Shown here one piece after another: positions 1 through 9,654 of a stretch of 64,000 nucleotides of DNA. Position 1 is the first letter of the stretch. Each line of letters begins with the position of its first letter. The stretch is from Amycolatopsis saalfeldensis (lineage in GTDB: Bacteria > Actinomycetota > Actinomycetes > Mycobacteriales > Pseudonocardiaceae), in NCBI RefSeq assembly GCF_900110575.1, contig NZ_FOEF01000019.1:164756-228755 (forward strand), given 5' to 3'. The translations under genes and the position numbers were made by a program. Under the pieces are notes generated by a model. The model ran no database searches, was not told where the DNA came from, and saw only the letters and a program-made list of their open reading frames with translations.

Positions 1-74
1 CCGCGAAGTTAAAAGTTCACGTGGGTGATTTTCCTCAGTGGATGAACGTCAATTCGGCAGCAGATAACAAATGT

Positions 75-887
75 TCACCCGATTGCCAGATTGCGCAGGA
101 GCGCGAGGGGGCCGTTGAGCCAGTTCTGGTCGCCCGGCAGCACGCCCTGGTCCGCGAACTGCCAGATCGACTGGCTGCGCCAGCCGGCGGGCAGCTCCCC
201 GACCTGGGTGTTGTAGCGCGCCAGCCACAGCGGATTCGCGCCGAACGCGGGGGTGTTGCCGGTGCACTTCTTCCACCAGCTCGTGGACGTGTAGATCGTC
301 GGCAGCCGGCCGGTGCGCGCACGGTAGGTGTCCGAGAAGGACTGGATCCACGCGACGAGCGAGCCCGGGTCCTTGCCGTAACAGGTGTCGCCGTACGGGT
401 TGTACTCCATGTCGAGCGCGCCCGGCAGGGTCTTGCCGTCGCCGGACCAGCCGCCGCCGTGCGCGATGAAGTAGCCGGCCTGGGTGGCGCCGTCCGAGAC
501 GTCGGGCCGGGCGAAGTGGTAGGCGCCGCGGACGAGCCCGACGGCGTACGAACCGTTGTACTGCTGCGTGAACTGGGGGCTGACGAACCCGGTGCCCTCG
601 GTCGCCTTGATGTAGACGAACTTCGCGCCCGCGTTCGCGGCCGAGGGCCAGTCGACGGCCCCTTGGTGCCCGCTCACGTCGTGGCCGAGCACCTGGTCTT
701 CGGCCGCGTACTGGACGTTCGGCGTGCCGTCGACGCCCTCGTGTTTCGCGATCTGCGAGCCGGCGAAGTTGTCGTCGGCCCCGGCGTAGCTGGGGGTCGC
801 CTCCGCGGGCGGTCCGCACAGCGCCAGCCCGGCCACGCCGGCGAAGAGAACCGCGCCGAAGCGCAGCAGCGGGTTACGACGCTTCAC
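75..887 (-). CDS. Secreted GH25 muramidase (lysozyme)
   Basis: 270-aa glycoside hydrolase family 25 protein, expected to cleave the MurNAc-GlcNAc bond of peptidoglycan outside the cell. The first ~30 residues form a signal peptide (MKRRNPLLR, a hydrophobic run, then an AEAT-like cleavage region). The catalytic fold follows: GHDVSGHQGAVDW (family DVSxxQG), YIKATEG, ALDMEY (the DxE pair), and a closing SIWQFAD strand. No separate wall-binding domain is visible. The start is GTG, with GGGAG about 6 nt upstream. It is the leftmost gene, and about 120 nt separate it from the SseB-like gene on the same strand. Confidence 0.9.
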   Translation of the reverse strand: MKRRNPLLRFGAVLFAGVAGLALCGPPAEATPSYAGADDNFAGSQIAKHEGVDGTPNVQYAAEDQVLGHDVSGHQGAVDWPSAANAGAKFVYIKATEGTGFVSPQFTQQYNGSYAVGLVRGAYHFARPDVSDGATQAGYFIAHGGGWSGDGKTLPGALDMEYNPYGDTCYGKDPGSLVAWIQSFSDTYRARTGRLPTIYTSTSWWKKCTGNTPAFGANPLWLARYNTQVGELPAGWRSQSIWQFADQGVLPGDQNWLNGPLALLRNLAIG

Positions 888-1011
888 CCTGGACTCCCAA
901 CCGGACGCGTGTACTCCTTACGGGGCCACGATGCCCGCCCTCCGCCGTTCCGGCGAATCGGTGATCACTCAGTCGGGTTATTTCCGCAGGTCAGAGCCGA
1001 TACTGTGCCAT

Positions 1012-1677
1012 TCAGCGCCGTTCTTCGGCCAGCGCCTTGATCAGGTGCTCGGCCGGGACGACGGCCGTGATCAGGTCGTGCGGGTTGACCGCCACCGGGT
1101 GGCCGGCCAGCAGGCCCACGATGTCGCGGCCCAGCACGGCGCGGGCGTGCGGCCATTCGCGCGGCACCAGCGACTTGCGCGTGTACGCGGGCACGAGCAC
1201 CCGGCCGTCGGTGTTGTGGAAGCCGATGATCGTGCGCTGGATCGGCGACATCGCGTAGACGAACAGCGTCGCGTCCAGGATCACCTGCGGCAGGTCCTCG
1301 GCCGGGCGGTGCTCCGTGCGCACGAGCTGGAGCAGCCGCTCGAGGTCGTTGGCGGGCTCGGGGAAGCCGAGCGCCTTCGGGGAGGGCCGGTAGCGGTCGT
1401 TGGGGTGGAAGTCCTCGACGACGTCGCCACCGCCGTTCACCGGGTACGCGCCCACGACGGCCCACGAGGGGACCGGGCCGTTGGGGTCGAAGGCCTCGTC
1501 GATGACGTACAGCCAGCTGTTGGGGTTCGCCCGCGCGTTGGCCCGCATCTCCTCGGTGATCTCCGGCTTGCCCTGGGGGCCGCGGCGGCCGTGCCGCCCG
1601 CCCGAAGGCTGTTTCCCGCGGCGCTCCGCGGGGGTGGTCCGGGAAGCCGTCCGATCTGCCTCGTCCCGCTGCGCCAT
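1012..1677 (-). CDS. Type VII secretion-associated protein, SseB-like
   Basis: 221-aa soluble protein. A basic, Gly/Arg-rich tail (~1-40) precedes a compact domain with NSWLYVIDEAFDPN, VPSWAVVGAYPVN and a C-terminal HPVAVNPHDLITAVVPAEHL segment. I recognise this as the SseB-N-like family annotated in actinomycetes as type VII secretion system-associated; the molecular role is unknown. The ATG at 1677 is preceded by GAGGGACGGCG. A longer open frame extends upstream but crosses the divergent promoter of the next gene. It lies 42 kb from the ESX locus, so any functional link is inferred from family naming only. Confidence 0.6.
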   Translation of the reverse strand: MAQRDEADRTASRTTPAERRGKQPSGGRHGRRGPQGKPEITEEMRANARANPNSWLYVIDEAFDPNGPVPSWAVVGAYPVNGGGDVVEDFHPNDRYRPSPKALGFPEPANDLERLLQLVRTEHRPAEDLPQVILDATLFVYAMSPIQRTIIGFHNTDGRVLVPAYTRKSLVPREWPHARAVLGRDIVGLLAGHPVAVNPHDLITAVVPAEHLIKALAEERR

Positions 1678-1724
1678 CGCCGTCCCTCGGTGCCGGGTGC
1701 CAGAAATCTCGTGTACGGCCACTC

Positions 1725-1730
1725 TACTGT
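1725..1730 (+). promoter_or_regulatory. -10 element of leaderless start (1737)
   Basis: TACTGT lies 6 nt before the ATG at 1737. No Shine-Dalgarno is present, so transcription probably starts at or next to the start codon. Confidence 0.5.
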
Positions 1731-1736
1731 TCTCCC

Positions 1737-2117
1737 ATGGCCTCATCGCGTTCGGTCGACCCCGCTGAGTTACGAGCCGCGGTGCTGGCCGTTTCCGGCT
1801 GGCTGCGAGGCGGGGGCCCGGATCCGGCCCGGCCCGAGCTGGCCGCGGCCGTCCGGCTGAGCCTGCGGACGCTGGCGCAGGACGCGCCCGGGCACACCGT
1901 CGAGGTCCGGGTCCCGCCGTTCGCGGCGGTGCAGTGCGTCGAGGGGCCCCGGCACACCCGCGGCACTCCGCCGAACGTGATCGAGACGGACCCGCGCACC
2001 TGGCTCGAGCTGGCCACCGGCCTGCTCGGCTGGGACGGCGCCGTGGACGCCGGGCGCGTGACCGCGTCGGGCACCCGGGCCGACCTTTCGCACTGGCTCC
2101 CGGTAGTCCGGCTTTGA
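1737..2117 (+). CDS. Sterol carrier family protein (small)
   Basis: 126-aa soluble protein resembling the bacterial sterol-carrier-like family seen near purF/purM in actinomycetes. The diagnostic stretch is VRVPPFAAVQCVEGPRHTRG followed by PPNVIETDPRTWL. The N-terminal half is helical and Ala/Leu rich. The ligand is unknown and no catalytic residues can be named. It is divergent from the SseB-like gene across ~60 nt. A TANNNT -10 (TACTGT) ends 6 nt before the ATG, which fixes the start and suggests a leaderless mRNA. Confidence 0.7.
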   Translation: MASSRSVDPAELRAAVLAVSGWLRGGGPDPARPELAAAVRLSLRTLAQDAPGHTVEVRVPPFAAVQCVEGPRHTRGTPPNVIETDPRTWLELATGLLGWDGAVDAGRVTASGTRADLSHWLPVVRL

Positions 2118-2290
2118 TCCACTCGGGTCCGGACCGGCCAATACTCACCTGACTGTGTCCTTTGACTCCGACTCTCCGTAGACTGCCGGGACGGGGCCCG
2201 AGCCTTGCTATACGGCGTGGCACCGTAGGTGTACTTTGGGTAGTCGGGCTGAATCCCCAGGTCAACCAGCGGCGTACGGAAGGTCCGGTC

Positions 2291-3172
2291 ATGAACGCGG
2301 TGAACGCGTCCGGTGGTGGTGAGCCGAGTCTCGGGCCCACCGCCCGCCGCATGATCCTCGGCTCGCAGCTGCGCAGGCTGCGGGAGGACGCGGGCATCAC
2401 CCGCCAGCAGGCCGGCTACAACATCCGCGGCTCGGAGTCCAAGATCTCGCGCCTCGAACTGGGCCGGGTCGGCTTCAAGGAGCGTGACGTCAGCGATCTG
2501 CTGACGATGTACGGCGTGGCCGACGTCGAAGAGCGCCAGGCCTTCCTCGAGATGGTCAAGCAGTCGAACGAAGCCGGCTGGTGGCGGAAGTTCGGCGAAA
2601 CGGTGCCGGGCTGGTTCACCGACCTCGTCGGCCTGGAAGAGGCGGCGTCCCGGATCCAGATCTGGGAGCCGCTGTTCGTGTCCGGCCTGCTCCAGGTCGA
2701 GCAGTACGCGCGGGCCATCTTCAGCCACGGCCGCCCGGAAATGGCGGACGAGCGGGTCGACCAGCTGGTGGCCCTGCGCATGCGGCGGCAGAAGATGCTG
2801 GCCCGCCCGGACGCGCCGCGCATCTGGGCCGTGCTCGACGAGTCGGTGCTGTACCGGCCGATCGGCGGGCCGAAGGTGTTCAAGCAGCAGCTGGAGTACC
2901 TGCTCGAGGTGACCACGCTGCCGCACGTTTCGGTGCAGATCCTCCCGTACTGCCGAAGTGGCCTCTCGGCCGAGCACGCGTTTTCCCTGCTGCGCTTCGC
3001 CGAGACGGAACTGCCGAACATCGCGTACGTCGAGTACCTCACCGGCGCCCACTACCTCGACAAGCGCGACGAGATCGAGAAGTACGGCCGCGCGCTCGAC
3101 TTGCTGGCCGTCGACGCCGAGACCCCGGAGCGCAGCCGGGCCCGGCTGGCGAAGCGCCGCCAGGAGATCTGA
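2291..3172 (+). CDS. XRE-family regulator with DUF5753 domain
   Basis: 293-aa transcription factor. A helix-turn-helix of the XRE type is near residues 20-80 (LGSQLRRLREDAGITRQQAGY, SKISRLELGR). A DUF5753 domain fills ~95-275 (WEPLFVSGLLQVEQYAR, LRMRRQKML, ILDESVLYR-like core). These BldB/WhiJ-type regulators are usually paired with a small DUF397 protein, and one follows at 3443. The ATG at 2291 has GGAAGG about 8 nt upstream. A longer frame from 2162 exists but lacks a ribosome binding site. The regulated genes are not known. Confidence 0.88.
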   Translation: MNAVNASGGGEPSLGPTARRMILGSQLRRLREDAGITRQQAGYNIRGSESKISRLELGRVGFKERDVSDLLTMYGVADVEERQAFLEMVKQSNEAGWWRKFGETVPGWFTDLVGLEEAASRIQIWEPLFVSGLLQVEQYARAIFSHGRPEMADERVDQLVALRMRRQKMLARPDAPRIWAVLDESVLYRPIGGPKVFKQQLEYLLEVTTLPHVSVQILPYCRSGLSAEHAFSLLRFAETELPNIAYVEYLTGAHYLDKRDEIEKYGRALDLLAVDAETPERSRARLAKRRQEI

Positions 3173-3338
3173 CTCCACTTTCCCGTGGCCTCGGTGTTCC
3201 GTTGAGCGGAGCGCGACCATTACCCGGCAAAGTAATACTTACCGTAACTATTCACCCTATCGGGTAGTGGTGTGTTCGCCTGACTGGGACTTTCTACTGA
3301 ACTGTGTCGTTACGTAGGGAGAAACTTGCAAAAACTTC

Positions 3339-3403
3339 TGCACGTGCATTTACCGCTGCAACCGCGCGTGCTAGCGTCGAAGTCGCAAGCAAATGCACAT
3401 GCA
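3339..3403. repeat. Inverted repeat upstream of DUF397 gene
   Basis: TGCACGTGCATTT (3339-3351) and AAATGCACATGCA (3391-3403) are inverted copies with one mismatch. Each is itself nearly palindromic. They flank the likely promoter (GTGCTAGCGT) in the 270-nt gap between the XRE and DUF397 genes. A regulator operator is the simplest reading. Confidence 0.5.
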
Positions 3404-3442
3404 GATTCCTGAGCTTTTCATCGTCCCGGAAGGGTGGCGATC

Positions 3443-3682
3443 ATGGCTGAGCGGTTCGAGAACGGTGTTCCGGCCGACCGTCTGACCGGCGTCGCATGGC
3501 GCAAGGCGAGCTACAGCGGCTCGGTCGGCAACTGTGTGGAGGTCGCCCCTCTCGCCTCCGGTGAAATCGCGATGCGCAACTCGCGTTTCCCGACCGGACC
3601 GGCGCTGGTCTACACCCGCGCCGAAATGGCTGCCTTCCTCGCGGGAGCGAAGGACGGGGAATTCGACGATGTCCTCCAGTGA
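3443..3682 (+). CDS. DUF397 protein, partner of the XRE regulator
   Basis: 79-aa DUF397 protein. The family core is visible as WRKASYSGSVGNCVEVAPL, then a MRNSRFP-like strand and LVYTRAEMAAFLAGAKDGEFDDV. DUF397 proteins are small partners, often antagonists, of XRE/DUF5753 regulators, and the matching regulator sits just upstream at 2291-3172. The ATG at 3443 has GGAAGGG spaced ~8 nt. A GTG at 3434 is in frame but lies inside that ribosome binding site. The next gene starts inside this one (14-nt overlap), so the two are probably translationally coupled. Confidence 0.88.
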   Translation: MAERFENGVPADRLTGVAWRKASYSGSVGNCVEVAPLASGEIAMRNSRFPTGPALVYTRAEMAAFLAGAKDGEFDDVLQ

Positions 3683-4037
3683 CATCCTCGACATCGAAAC
3701 CGGCCTGCAGGAGCTGATCGCCCGCGGGTACCAGTTCGTGCACCCGGCGGACGAGCGCGGCGAGGTGCTCGCCGTGGTCGGGGTCCGGGTCCACGACGAC
3801 GTGGTGGACGTCGTCCGGCTCAACGCCGAGGACGACGTGGTCGCCCTGCGGGTGCCCGGCACCGAGGAGAACGTCCTCGAACCCGAGAAGTGGTTGTGGC
3901 GTGCCGATGGCGACGCCACGGAGGTCCTCGCGGAGGTGCTCGCGCTGCCCGACCGGCAGGATCCGGACGGCTCCCAGACCAAGGGCTGCTGGCTGCCCGG
4001 CCGCGGCGGCACGTCCAAGTGGCTCGCGGCCCGCTGA
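3669..4037 (+). CDS. Conserved hypothetical protein coupled to DUF397
   Basis: 122-aa acidic soluble protein with no named domain that I recognise. Short beta-rich motifs such as GYQFVHPADERGEVLAVVGVR, VVDVVRLNAEDDVVALR and a WLPGRGGTSKWLAAR end are visible. It has no signal peptide or membrane segment. The ATG at 3669 overlaps the DUF397 gene by 14 nt in another frame, so co-translation is likely, and the pair may act together with the XRE regulator. Function unknown. Confidence 0.7.
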   Translation: MSSSDILDIETGLQELIARGYQFVHPADERGEVLAVVGVRVHDDVVDVVRLNAEDDVVALRVPGTEENVLEPEKWLWRADGDATEVLAEVLALPDRQDPDGSQTKGCWLPGRGGTSKWLAAR

Positions 4038-4103
4038 GGCCGCGCCGCCCCAGTTTTCAGGCCCCGTACGAAGTGTCCCAATACACCTCGTGCGGGGCCT
4101 GGT

Positions 4104-4763
4104 TCATGCCCGCGGCAGAACCAGCCCGGCCCGGACGGCGAGCACGACGAGCTGGGCGCGGGACCGGGCGTTGAGCTTGCCCATCGCCCGCGCCACGTGG
4201 GTGCGGACGGTGGCGGGCGAAAGGAACAGCGCCTCGGCGATCTCGCCGTTGGACCGGCCGGTGGCCACCCACGCGGTGATCTCCCGCTCCCGGCCGGTGA
4301 GGGTGTCCAGGCCGTCGACGGTGGCGGGCACGGCCCAGCGCTGCGCGAAGGTGGACACCATCAGCCGGGTCACCGAAGGGGACAGCAGCGCTTCGCCGGC
4401 CGCCACGACCCGGACCGCGTGCACCAGTTCGGCCGGCGCACTGTCCTTGAGGATGAAGCCGCTGGCCCCGGCGCCGAGTGCCTCGAACACGTACTGGTCG
4501 ATTTCGAACGTGGTGACCACGATGACCCGCACCGGGCGTAACGCCGGATCGGCGGCGAGGTGGCGCAGCACCTCCAGCCCGTCCATGCCGGGCATCCGGA
4601 TGTCCAGCAGCATCACGTCGGCAGGGCTGTGGCGGAGCCGGGTGAGCGCCTGCCGGCCGTTGTCGGCCTCACCGACCACCCGCATGTCGTCCTCGCGGTC
4701 GACGAGCACCCGCAGTCCCATCCGGACCAGTTGATGGTCGTCGACCAGCAGCACGCGGATCAT
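4104..4763 (-). CDS. NarL/LuxR-type response regulator
   Basis: 219-aa two-component response regulator. The receiver domain (1-~120) has the acidic pocket LLVDDH and phospho-acceptor D54 in MLLDIRMPGMDG. The C-terminal LuxR-type HTH (~150-215) reads LTGREREITAWVATGRSNGEIAEALFLS with ATVRTHVARAMGKLNARSR. It overlaps the upstream kinase gene by 4 nt (ATGA at 4760-4763), so the pair is co-translated. An 18-bp palindrome upstream of the operon (5960-5977) may be its operator. Confidence 0.93.
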   Translation of the reverse strand: MIRVLLVDDHQLVRMGLRVLVDREDDMRVVGEADNGRQALTRLRHSPADVMLLDIRMPGMDGLEVLRHLAADPALRPVRVIVVTTFEIDQYVFEALGAGASGFILKDSAPAELVHAVRVVAAGEALLSPSVTRLMVSTFAQRWAVPATVDGLDTLTGREREITAWVATGRSNGEIAEALFLSPATVRTHVARAMGKLNARSRAQLVVLAVRAGLVLPRA

Positions 4764-5938
4764 CGGGCCGGCTCCGGCGCGGGCAGCCAGGCCACGACCT
4801 GGAACCCGCCGCCGTCACGGGGGCCGGCGGCCAACCGGCCGTCAAGCTCCTCGACCCGGCGGCGCATCCCGGCCAGTCCACGGCCGGCCGGCGCTGTGGC
4901 GGTCGGGCCGGTGCCACGGTCGGCCACCCGGACCTGAACGTGCCGGTCGCCGCGGTGGATCGCGACCTCGGCCCGGGTGGGGCCGGCGTGGCGCAGGACG
5001 TTGGTCAACGCCTCCTGCACCACCCGGTACACCGTGGCGCCCAGCTGCTCGGGCAGCTCGGCGGGACCGTCGGTGCTCACCTCCACCGGCAGGCCGCCGG
5101 CCCGGACCTGCTGGATGAGCCCGGCGAGGCCGGCGACGCCGGCCGGGTCGCCGGGCCCCGGCGAACGGGGGTGGAAGGTGTCCAGCATCCGGCGCAGGTC
5201 GGCGAGCGCGGCGATGCTGGTCTCCTGGATCGCCTCCAGCGAGAGCCGGGCCTGGTCCCGCTGCTCGTCGAACACGAGTAACGCGACTCCGGCCTGCATG
5301 GTGACCAGCGCGAAGCCGTGGCCGGCGATGTCGTGCACTTCGCCGGCGAGCCGCATCCGCTCCTCGAGGGCGGTGCGGGCGATCAGGTCCCGGCGGGCGC
5401 GCCGGCGAGCCGCGTCCCGCACGTGGAGCAGCGCGCCGAGCGACCACGGCAGCACGATCCAGCCGGTCCAGGCCAATGCCAGCAGCGCCGGGGAATGCCC
5501 GTCGCCGATCAGCCTGAGCAAGAGGGTTGCCGACGAGATCACCGCCGCCAGCCCGCCGGCCGCCGCCGACACGGCGAGCGGACGCTGCCGGGCCACCTCG
5601 AACACCGTGATCACCAGGCACAGCAACACCGGCCCGTAGGGATATCCGGCCAGCAGGTACGCGTTGACCAGCAGTACCGCGCCGGCCAACGCACCGAGCG
5701 GCATGGTCCGCCGCGGCACCGCCGTCACGGCCGCGGCCGCCACCAGCAGCACCAGCCCGACCGCGTCCACGGGGCGGGACCGGTCGGCCTGCCCGACCGA
5801 GGACGCCACCGTGCCGGCGACCACGGCCACCGCGAGCGCGGCGCCGAGCACCACGTCCGACCACGCCGGACGCGCCAGCCGATCGCCGAGCACCGCCACC
5901 ATGCCGCCCAGCCTGCCCGCCCGCGTGTGGCCGCACAT
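4760..5938 (-). CDS. NarL-family sensor histidine kinase
   Basis: 392-aa membrane kinase. Several hydrophobic helices occupy ~25-175 without a large extracellular loop. The HisKA_3 dimerisation domain has the phospho-acceptor in GEVHDIAGHGFAL (His ~202). The ATPase domain contains YRVVQEALTNVLRHA (N box) and GRGLAGMRRRVEELDG (G box). The signal is unknown. The first ATG at 5938 lacks a clear ribosome binding site, and an in-frame ATG at 5902 is an alternative start. Two small membrane proteins are encoded divergently at 6076 and 6477 and are plausible targets, as is common for this family. Confidence 0.9.
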   Translation of the reverse strand: MCGHTRAGRLGGMVAVLGDRLARPAWSDVVLGAALAVAVVAGTVASSVGQADRSRPVDAVGLVLLVAAAAVTAVPRRTMPLGALAGAVLLVNAYLLAGYPYGPVLLCLVITVFEVARQRPLAVSAAAGGLAAVISSATLLLRLIGDGHSPALLALAWTGWIVLPWSLGALLHVRDAARRRARRDLIARTALEERMRLAGEVHDIAGHGFALVTMQAGVALLVFDEQRDQARLSLEAIQETSIAALADLRRMLDTFHPRSPGPGDPAGVAGLAGLIQQVRAGGLPVEVSTDGPAELPEQLGATVYRVVQEALTNVLRHAGPTRAEVAIHRGDRHVQVRVADRGTGPTATAPAGRGLAGMRRRVEELDGRLAAGPRDGGGFQVVAWLPAPEPAR

Positions 5939-5959
5939 CAGCGTCGTGCCGACACCTGC

Positions 5960-5977
5960 CTACGTCAGTTGACGTAG
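5960..5977. promoter_or_regulatory. 18-bp palindrome, candidate operator
   Basis: CTACGTCA-GT-TGACGTAG is a perfect 8+8 inverted repeat 22 nt upstream of the kinase start and ~100 nt from the divergent membrane-protein gene. The position suits autoregulation by the NarL-type regulator. This is inference. Confidence 0.5.
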
Positions 5978-6075
5978 TTCCCCGACGCGAACGCCGCTCT
6001 CCGTCCGACGCGGTCGCCGGCCCGCCGAGCCGACCATGGTTGTCGTTCGATCCGGCCCATCGAAGGAGGTCTGCC

Positions 6076-6453
6076 ATGACAGCGCCAACCCGGGTGGCGT
6101 GGACGGCGATCGGCCGGGCCACCGGCCCGCACCGCTCGCTGCTGATCGCCACCTGCGCCGCACTGGCACTGGCCGCCATCGCCGATGAAGCCACCGGTTA
6201 CGACGGGCCCGGCCCGTTCATCTACCTGGGGGTCGCCCTGGTCGTGGCGGTGGTCCGAGGGCGGTACACCCCGCTCCTGGCCGCCGTCATGAGTGCCTTC
6301 TTCCTCTACGGCGGGTTCGCGTCTTCCCAGTCCAGGTCCACCTTGACCCACCCGGCGGCGGTGTTCGGCTTCACCGCCGGCTGGGTGCAGGTGCTCAGTT
6401 TCGTCGCCGCCGGGGCCTTCGCGGTGGCCTCGGTCATCCGCGCCACCCGTTGA
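6076..6453 (+). CDS. Small membrane protein, unknown
   Basis: 125-aa protein with about four hydrophobic helices (LLIATCAALALAAIADEA, FIYLGVALVVAVV, LLAAVMSAFFLYGGF, VLSFVAAGAFAVASVI) and short polar loops. No transport or enzyme motif is recognisable. AAGGAGG at 6063-6069 precedes ATG 6076 by 6 nt. It is divergent from the two-component operon and followed 23 nt later by a second membrane protein, which suggests a two-gene unit controlled by that system. Confidence 0.75.
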   Translation: MTAPTRVAWTAIGRATGPHRSLLIATCAALALAAIADEATGYDGPGPFIYLGVALVVAVVRGRYTPLLAAVMSAFFLYGGFASSQSRSTLTHPAAVFGFTAGWVQVLSFVAAGAFAVASVIRATR

Positions 6454-6476
6454 TCCCACTTCTGAAGGAGTTCGCC

Positions 6477-6887
6477 ATGTTCCGCCGTCTCGACCGAAAC
6501 ACCCTCATCTCGTTCGCCGGGCTGCTCGTCGGCATTCTCGGGCTGCTGATCCAGTGGGCCGCCGACCCGGCGAAGTTCGCGAACGGGGAGAAGTCCGTCG
6601 GCTTTTCCGCGTTCCCGCCGGGCATTCTGTTCATCCTCGGGGCCGGGCTGCTGATGCTGGCCACCGCCCGCTGGTGGTGGCATCCGGTCTTCGGCGTGCT
6701 CATCGCGTTCTGGATCGTCGTGGTCGGCGGGCTGTCCAATCAGCTGACGCCCAACCTGTTCTCGTCCAACCCGGGCACGGTCGCGGGCAACGTCGTCATG
6801 GTCGTCGGGCTCGCCACCGCCGGGATCGCCGGGGTGATCGGCATGGTCAAGACGCGGCGGGCGAAGCCGGTTGCGTCGGCCAGGTGA
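6477..6887 (+). CDS. Small four-helix membrane protein, unknown
   Basis: 136-aa protein with four predicted transmembrane helices (LISFAGLLVGILGLLIQWA, GILFILGAGLLMLATA, VFGVLIAFWIVVVGGL, VVMVVGLATAGIAGVIGMV) and a short basic tail. I do not recognise a family. AAGGAG at 6465-6470 precedes the ATG by 6 nt. It probably forms an operon with the gene at 6076. The ~100-nt gap to purF contains TTGACA at 6931-6936 and TACACT at 6942-6947 as promoter-like elements. Confidence 0.75.
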   Translation: MFRRLDRNTLISFAGLLVGILGLLIQWAADPAKFANGEKSVGFSAFPPGILFILGAGLLMLATARWWWHPVFGVLIAFWIVVVGGLSNQLTPNLFSSNPGTVAGNVVMVVGLATAGIAGVIGMVKTRRAKPVASAR

Positions 6888-6984
6888 GAGCGAAGTGGGC
6901 AGAACCACGTCGCGTCCGCCGTTTATCGGCTTGACACCCTTTACACTTGAGGCGGCCTGACCACGTCTTCCTGGGAGCACCTCG

Positions 6985-8517
6985 GTGGTTTCCGACCCGT
7001 CCAGCACTGTTCAGCCCGACCCGGAACCCCGCGAGGAGTGTGGCGTCTTCGGCGTCTGGGCTCCCGGGGAAGAGGTCGCGAAGCTGACCTACTACGGCCT
7101 CTACGCCCTGCAGCACCGCGGGCAGGAGGCGGCGGGCATCTCGGTGTCCGACGGCTCGCAGATCGTGGTCTTCAAAGACCTCGGCCTGGTCAGCCAGGTG
7201 TTCGACGAACAGGTGCTGCAGTCGCTGCAGGGCCACATCGCCGTCGGGCACTGCCGCTACTCCACCACCGGCGCGACGATCTGGGAGAACGCGCAGCCGA
7301 TCTTCCGGACCACCGCCACCGGCAGCGGGCTTTCCTTCGCGCACAACGGCAATCTGGTCAACACCTCGGAGCTGCGCGAGCGCACCATCGCCGCGGGCCT
7401 GAAGCCGCACGCCGGGCTCACCGGCTCGTCGAGCGACTCGGACCTGATCTGCGGGCTGCTCGCCGCGAACGCCGCCGACAAGGGCATCGAGGCCGCGGCG
7501 ATGGAGCTGCTGCCGACCCTCGTCGGCGCGTTCTGCCTGGTCTTCTCCGACGAGAACACGCTGTACGCGGCGCGCGACCCGCACGGGGTGCACCCGCTGG
7601 TGCTCGGCCGGCTGGAGCGCGGCTGGGTCGTGGCGAGCGAGACGGCGGCGCTGGACATCTGCGGCGCCTCCTTCGTCCGCGAGGTCGAGCCCGGCGAGCT
7701 GATCGCGATCGACGCCTCGGGCCTGCGCTCCTCGCGGTTCGCCAACCCCGACCCCAAGGGCTGCGTCTTCGAGTACGTCTACCTGGCCCGCCCGGACACC
7801 TCGATCGCCGGCCGCAGCGTGCACGCCACCCGCGTGGAGATCGGGCGCCGGCTCGCCCTGGAGCACCCGGCCGACGGCGACCTGGTGATGCCGGTGCCGG
7901 AGTCCGGCACCCCCGCCGCGATCGGCTACGCGCAGGGCTCGGGCATCCCGTACGGCACCGGCCTGGTGAAGAACGCCTACGTCGGGCGCACGTTCATCCA
8001 GCCGTCGCAGACCATCCGCCAGCTGGGCATCCGGCTCAAGCTGAACCCGTTGCGCGACGTCATCCGCGGCAAGCGGCTGGTGGTGGTCGACGACTCCATC
8101 GTCCGCGGCAACACCCAGCGCGCGCTCGTGCGCATGCTGCGGGAGGCGGGCGCGCTGGAGGTGCACGTCCGGATCGCGTCGCCGCCCGTGCGGTGGCCGT
8201 GCTTCTACGGCATCGACTTCGCCTCGCGCGCCGAGCTGGTGGCCAACGGCGTCGACCTCGACGGCATCCGCCGCTCCATCGGGGCCGACTCGCTGGGCTA
8301 CATCTCGCTCGACGGCCTCGTCGCGGCTTCGGAGCAGCCGAAAACGCGCCTGTGCACGGCCTGCTTCTCCGGCGAGTACCCGATCGCGCTGCCCGACGAC
8401 GCCCTCATCGGCAAGCACCTGCTGGAGAGCATGAATTCTGCGGATGGCGCGACGGTGTCTCCGCTCCCGGTCAGCCCCGCGGGGTACGGTGCCGAAGACG
8501 CCGTCCGGCGTCCCTAG
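6985..8517 (+). CDS. purF: Amidophosphoribosyltransferase PurF
   Basis: 510-aa enzyme for the first committed step of purine synthesis: PRPP + glutamine to phosphoribosylamine. The class II glutaminase domain starts after an 18-residue propeptide, with the expected nucleophile Cys19 (EECGVFGVW). QHRGQEAAGI and SFAHNGNLVN mark the amidotransferase core. The PRTase domain has the PRPP loop VVVDDSIVRGNT (~370). Cysteines in PCFYGID and CTACFSGEYP fit the Fe-S cluster type. The GTG start at 6985 has GGGAG spaced 7 nt. purM follows after 32 nt on the same strand. Confidence 0.97.
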   Translation: MVSDPSSTVQPDPEPREECGVFGVWAPGEEVAKLTYYGLYALQHRGQEAAGISVSDGSQIVVFKDLGLVSQVFDEQVLQSLQGHIAVGHCRYSTTGATIWENAQPIFRTTATGSGLSFAHNGNLVNTSELRERTIAAGLKPHAGLTGSSSDSDLICGLLAANAADKGIEAAAMELLPTLVGAFCLVFSDENTLYAARDPHGVHPLVLGRLERGWVVASETAALDICGASFVREVEPGELIAIDASGLRSSRFANPDPKGCVFEYVYLARPDTSIAGRSVHATRVEIGRRLALEHPADGDLVMPVPESGTPAAIGYAQGSGIPYGTGLVKNAYVGRTFIQPSQTIRQLGIRLKLNPLRDVIRGKRLVVVDDSIVRGNTQRALVRMLREAGALEVHVRIASPPVRWPCFYGIDFASRAELVANGVDLDGIRRSIGADSLGYISLDGLVAASEQPKTRLCTACFSGEYPIALPDDALIGKHLLESMNSADGATVSPLPVSPAGYGAEDAVRRP

Positions 8518-8549
8518 TCATCAGCTTGTCCAAGAGGGAGTCCGCTTCC

Positions 8550-9620
<1,071 letters not shown>

Positions 9621-9654
9621 AAACGCGGTTGCCGCAGCCTGACAGACTGGACGG

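Noticed and set aside
1012..2400. Extension of the SseB-like gene to 462 residues
   Set aside because: It crosses the divergent promoter and the whole sterol-carrier gene; the ATG at 1677 has a ribosome binding site.
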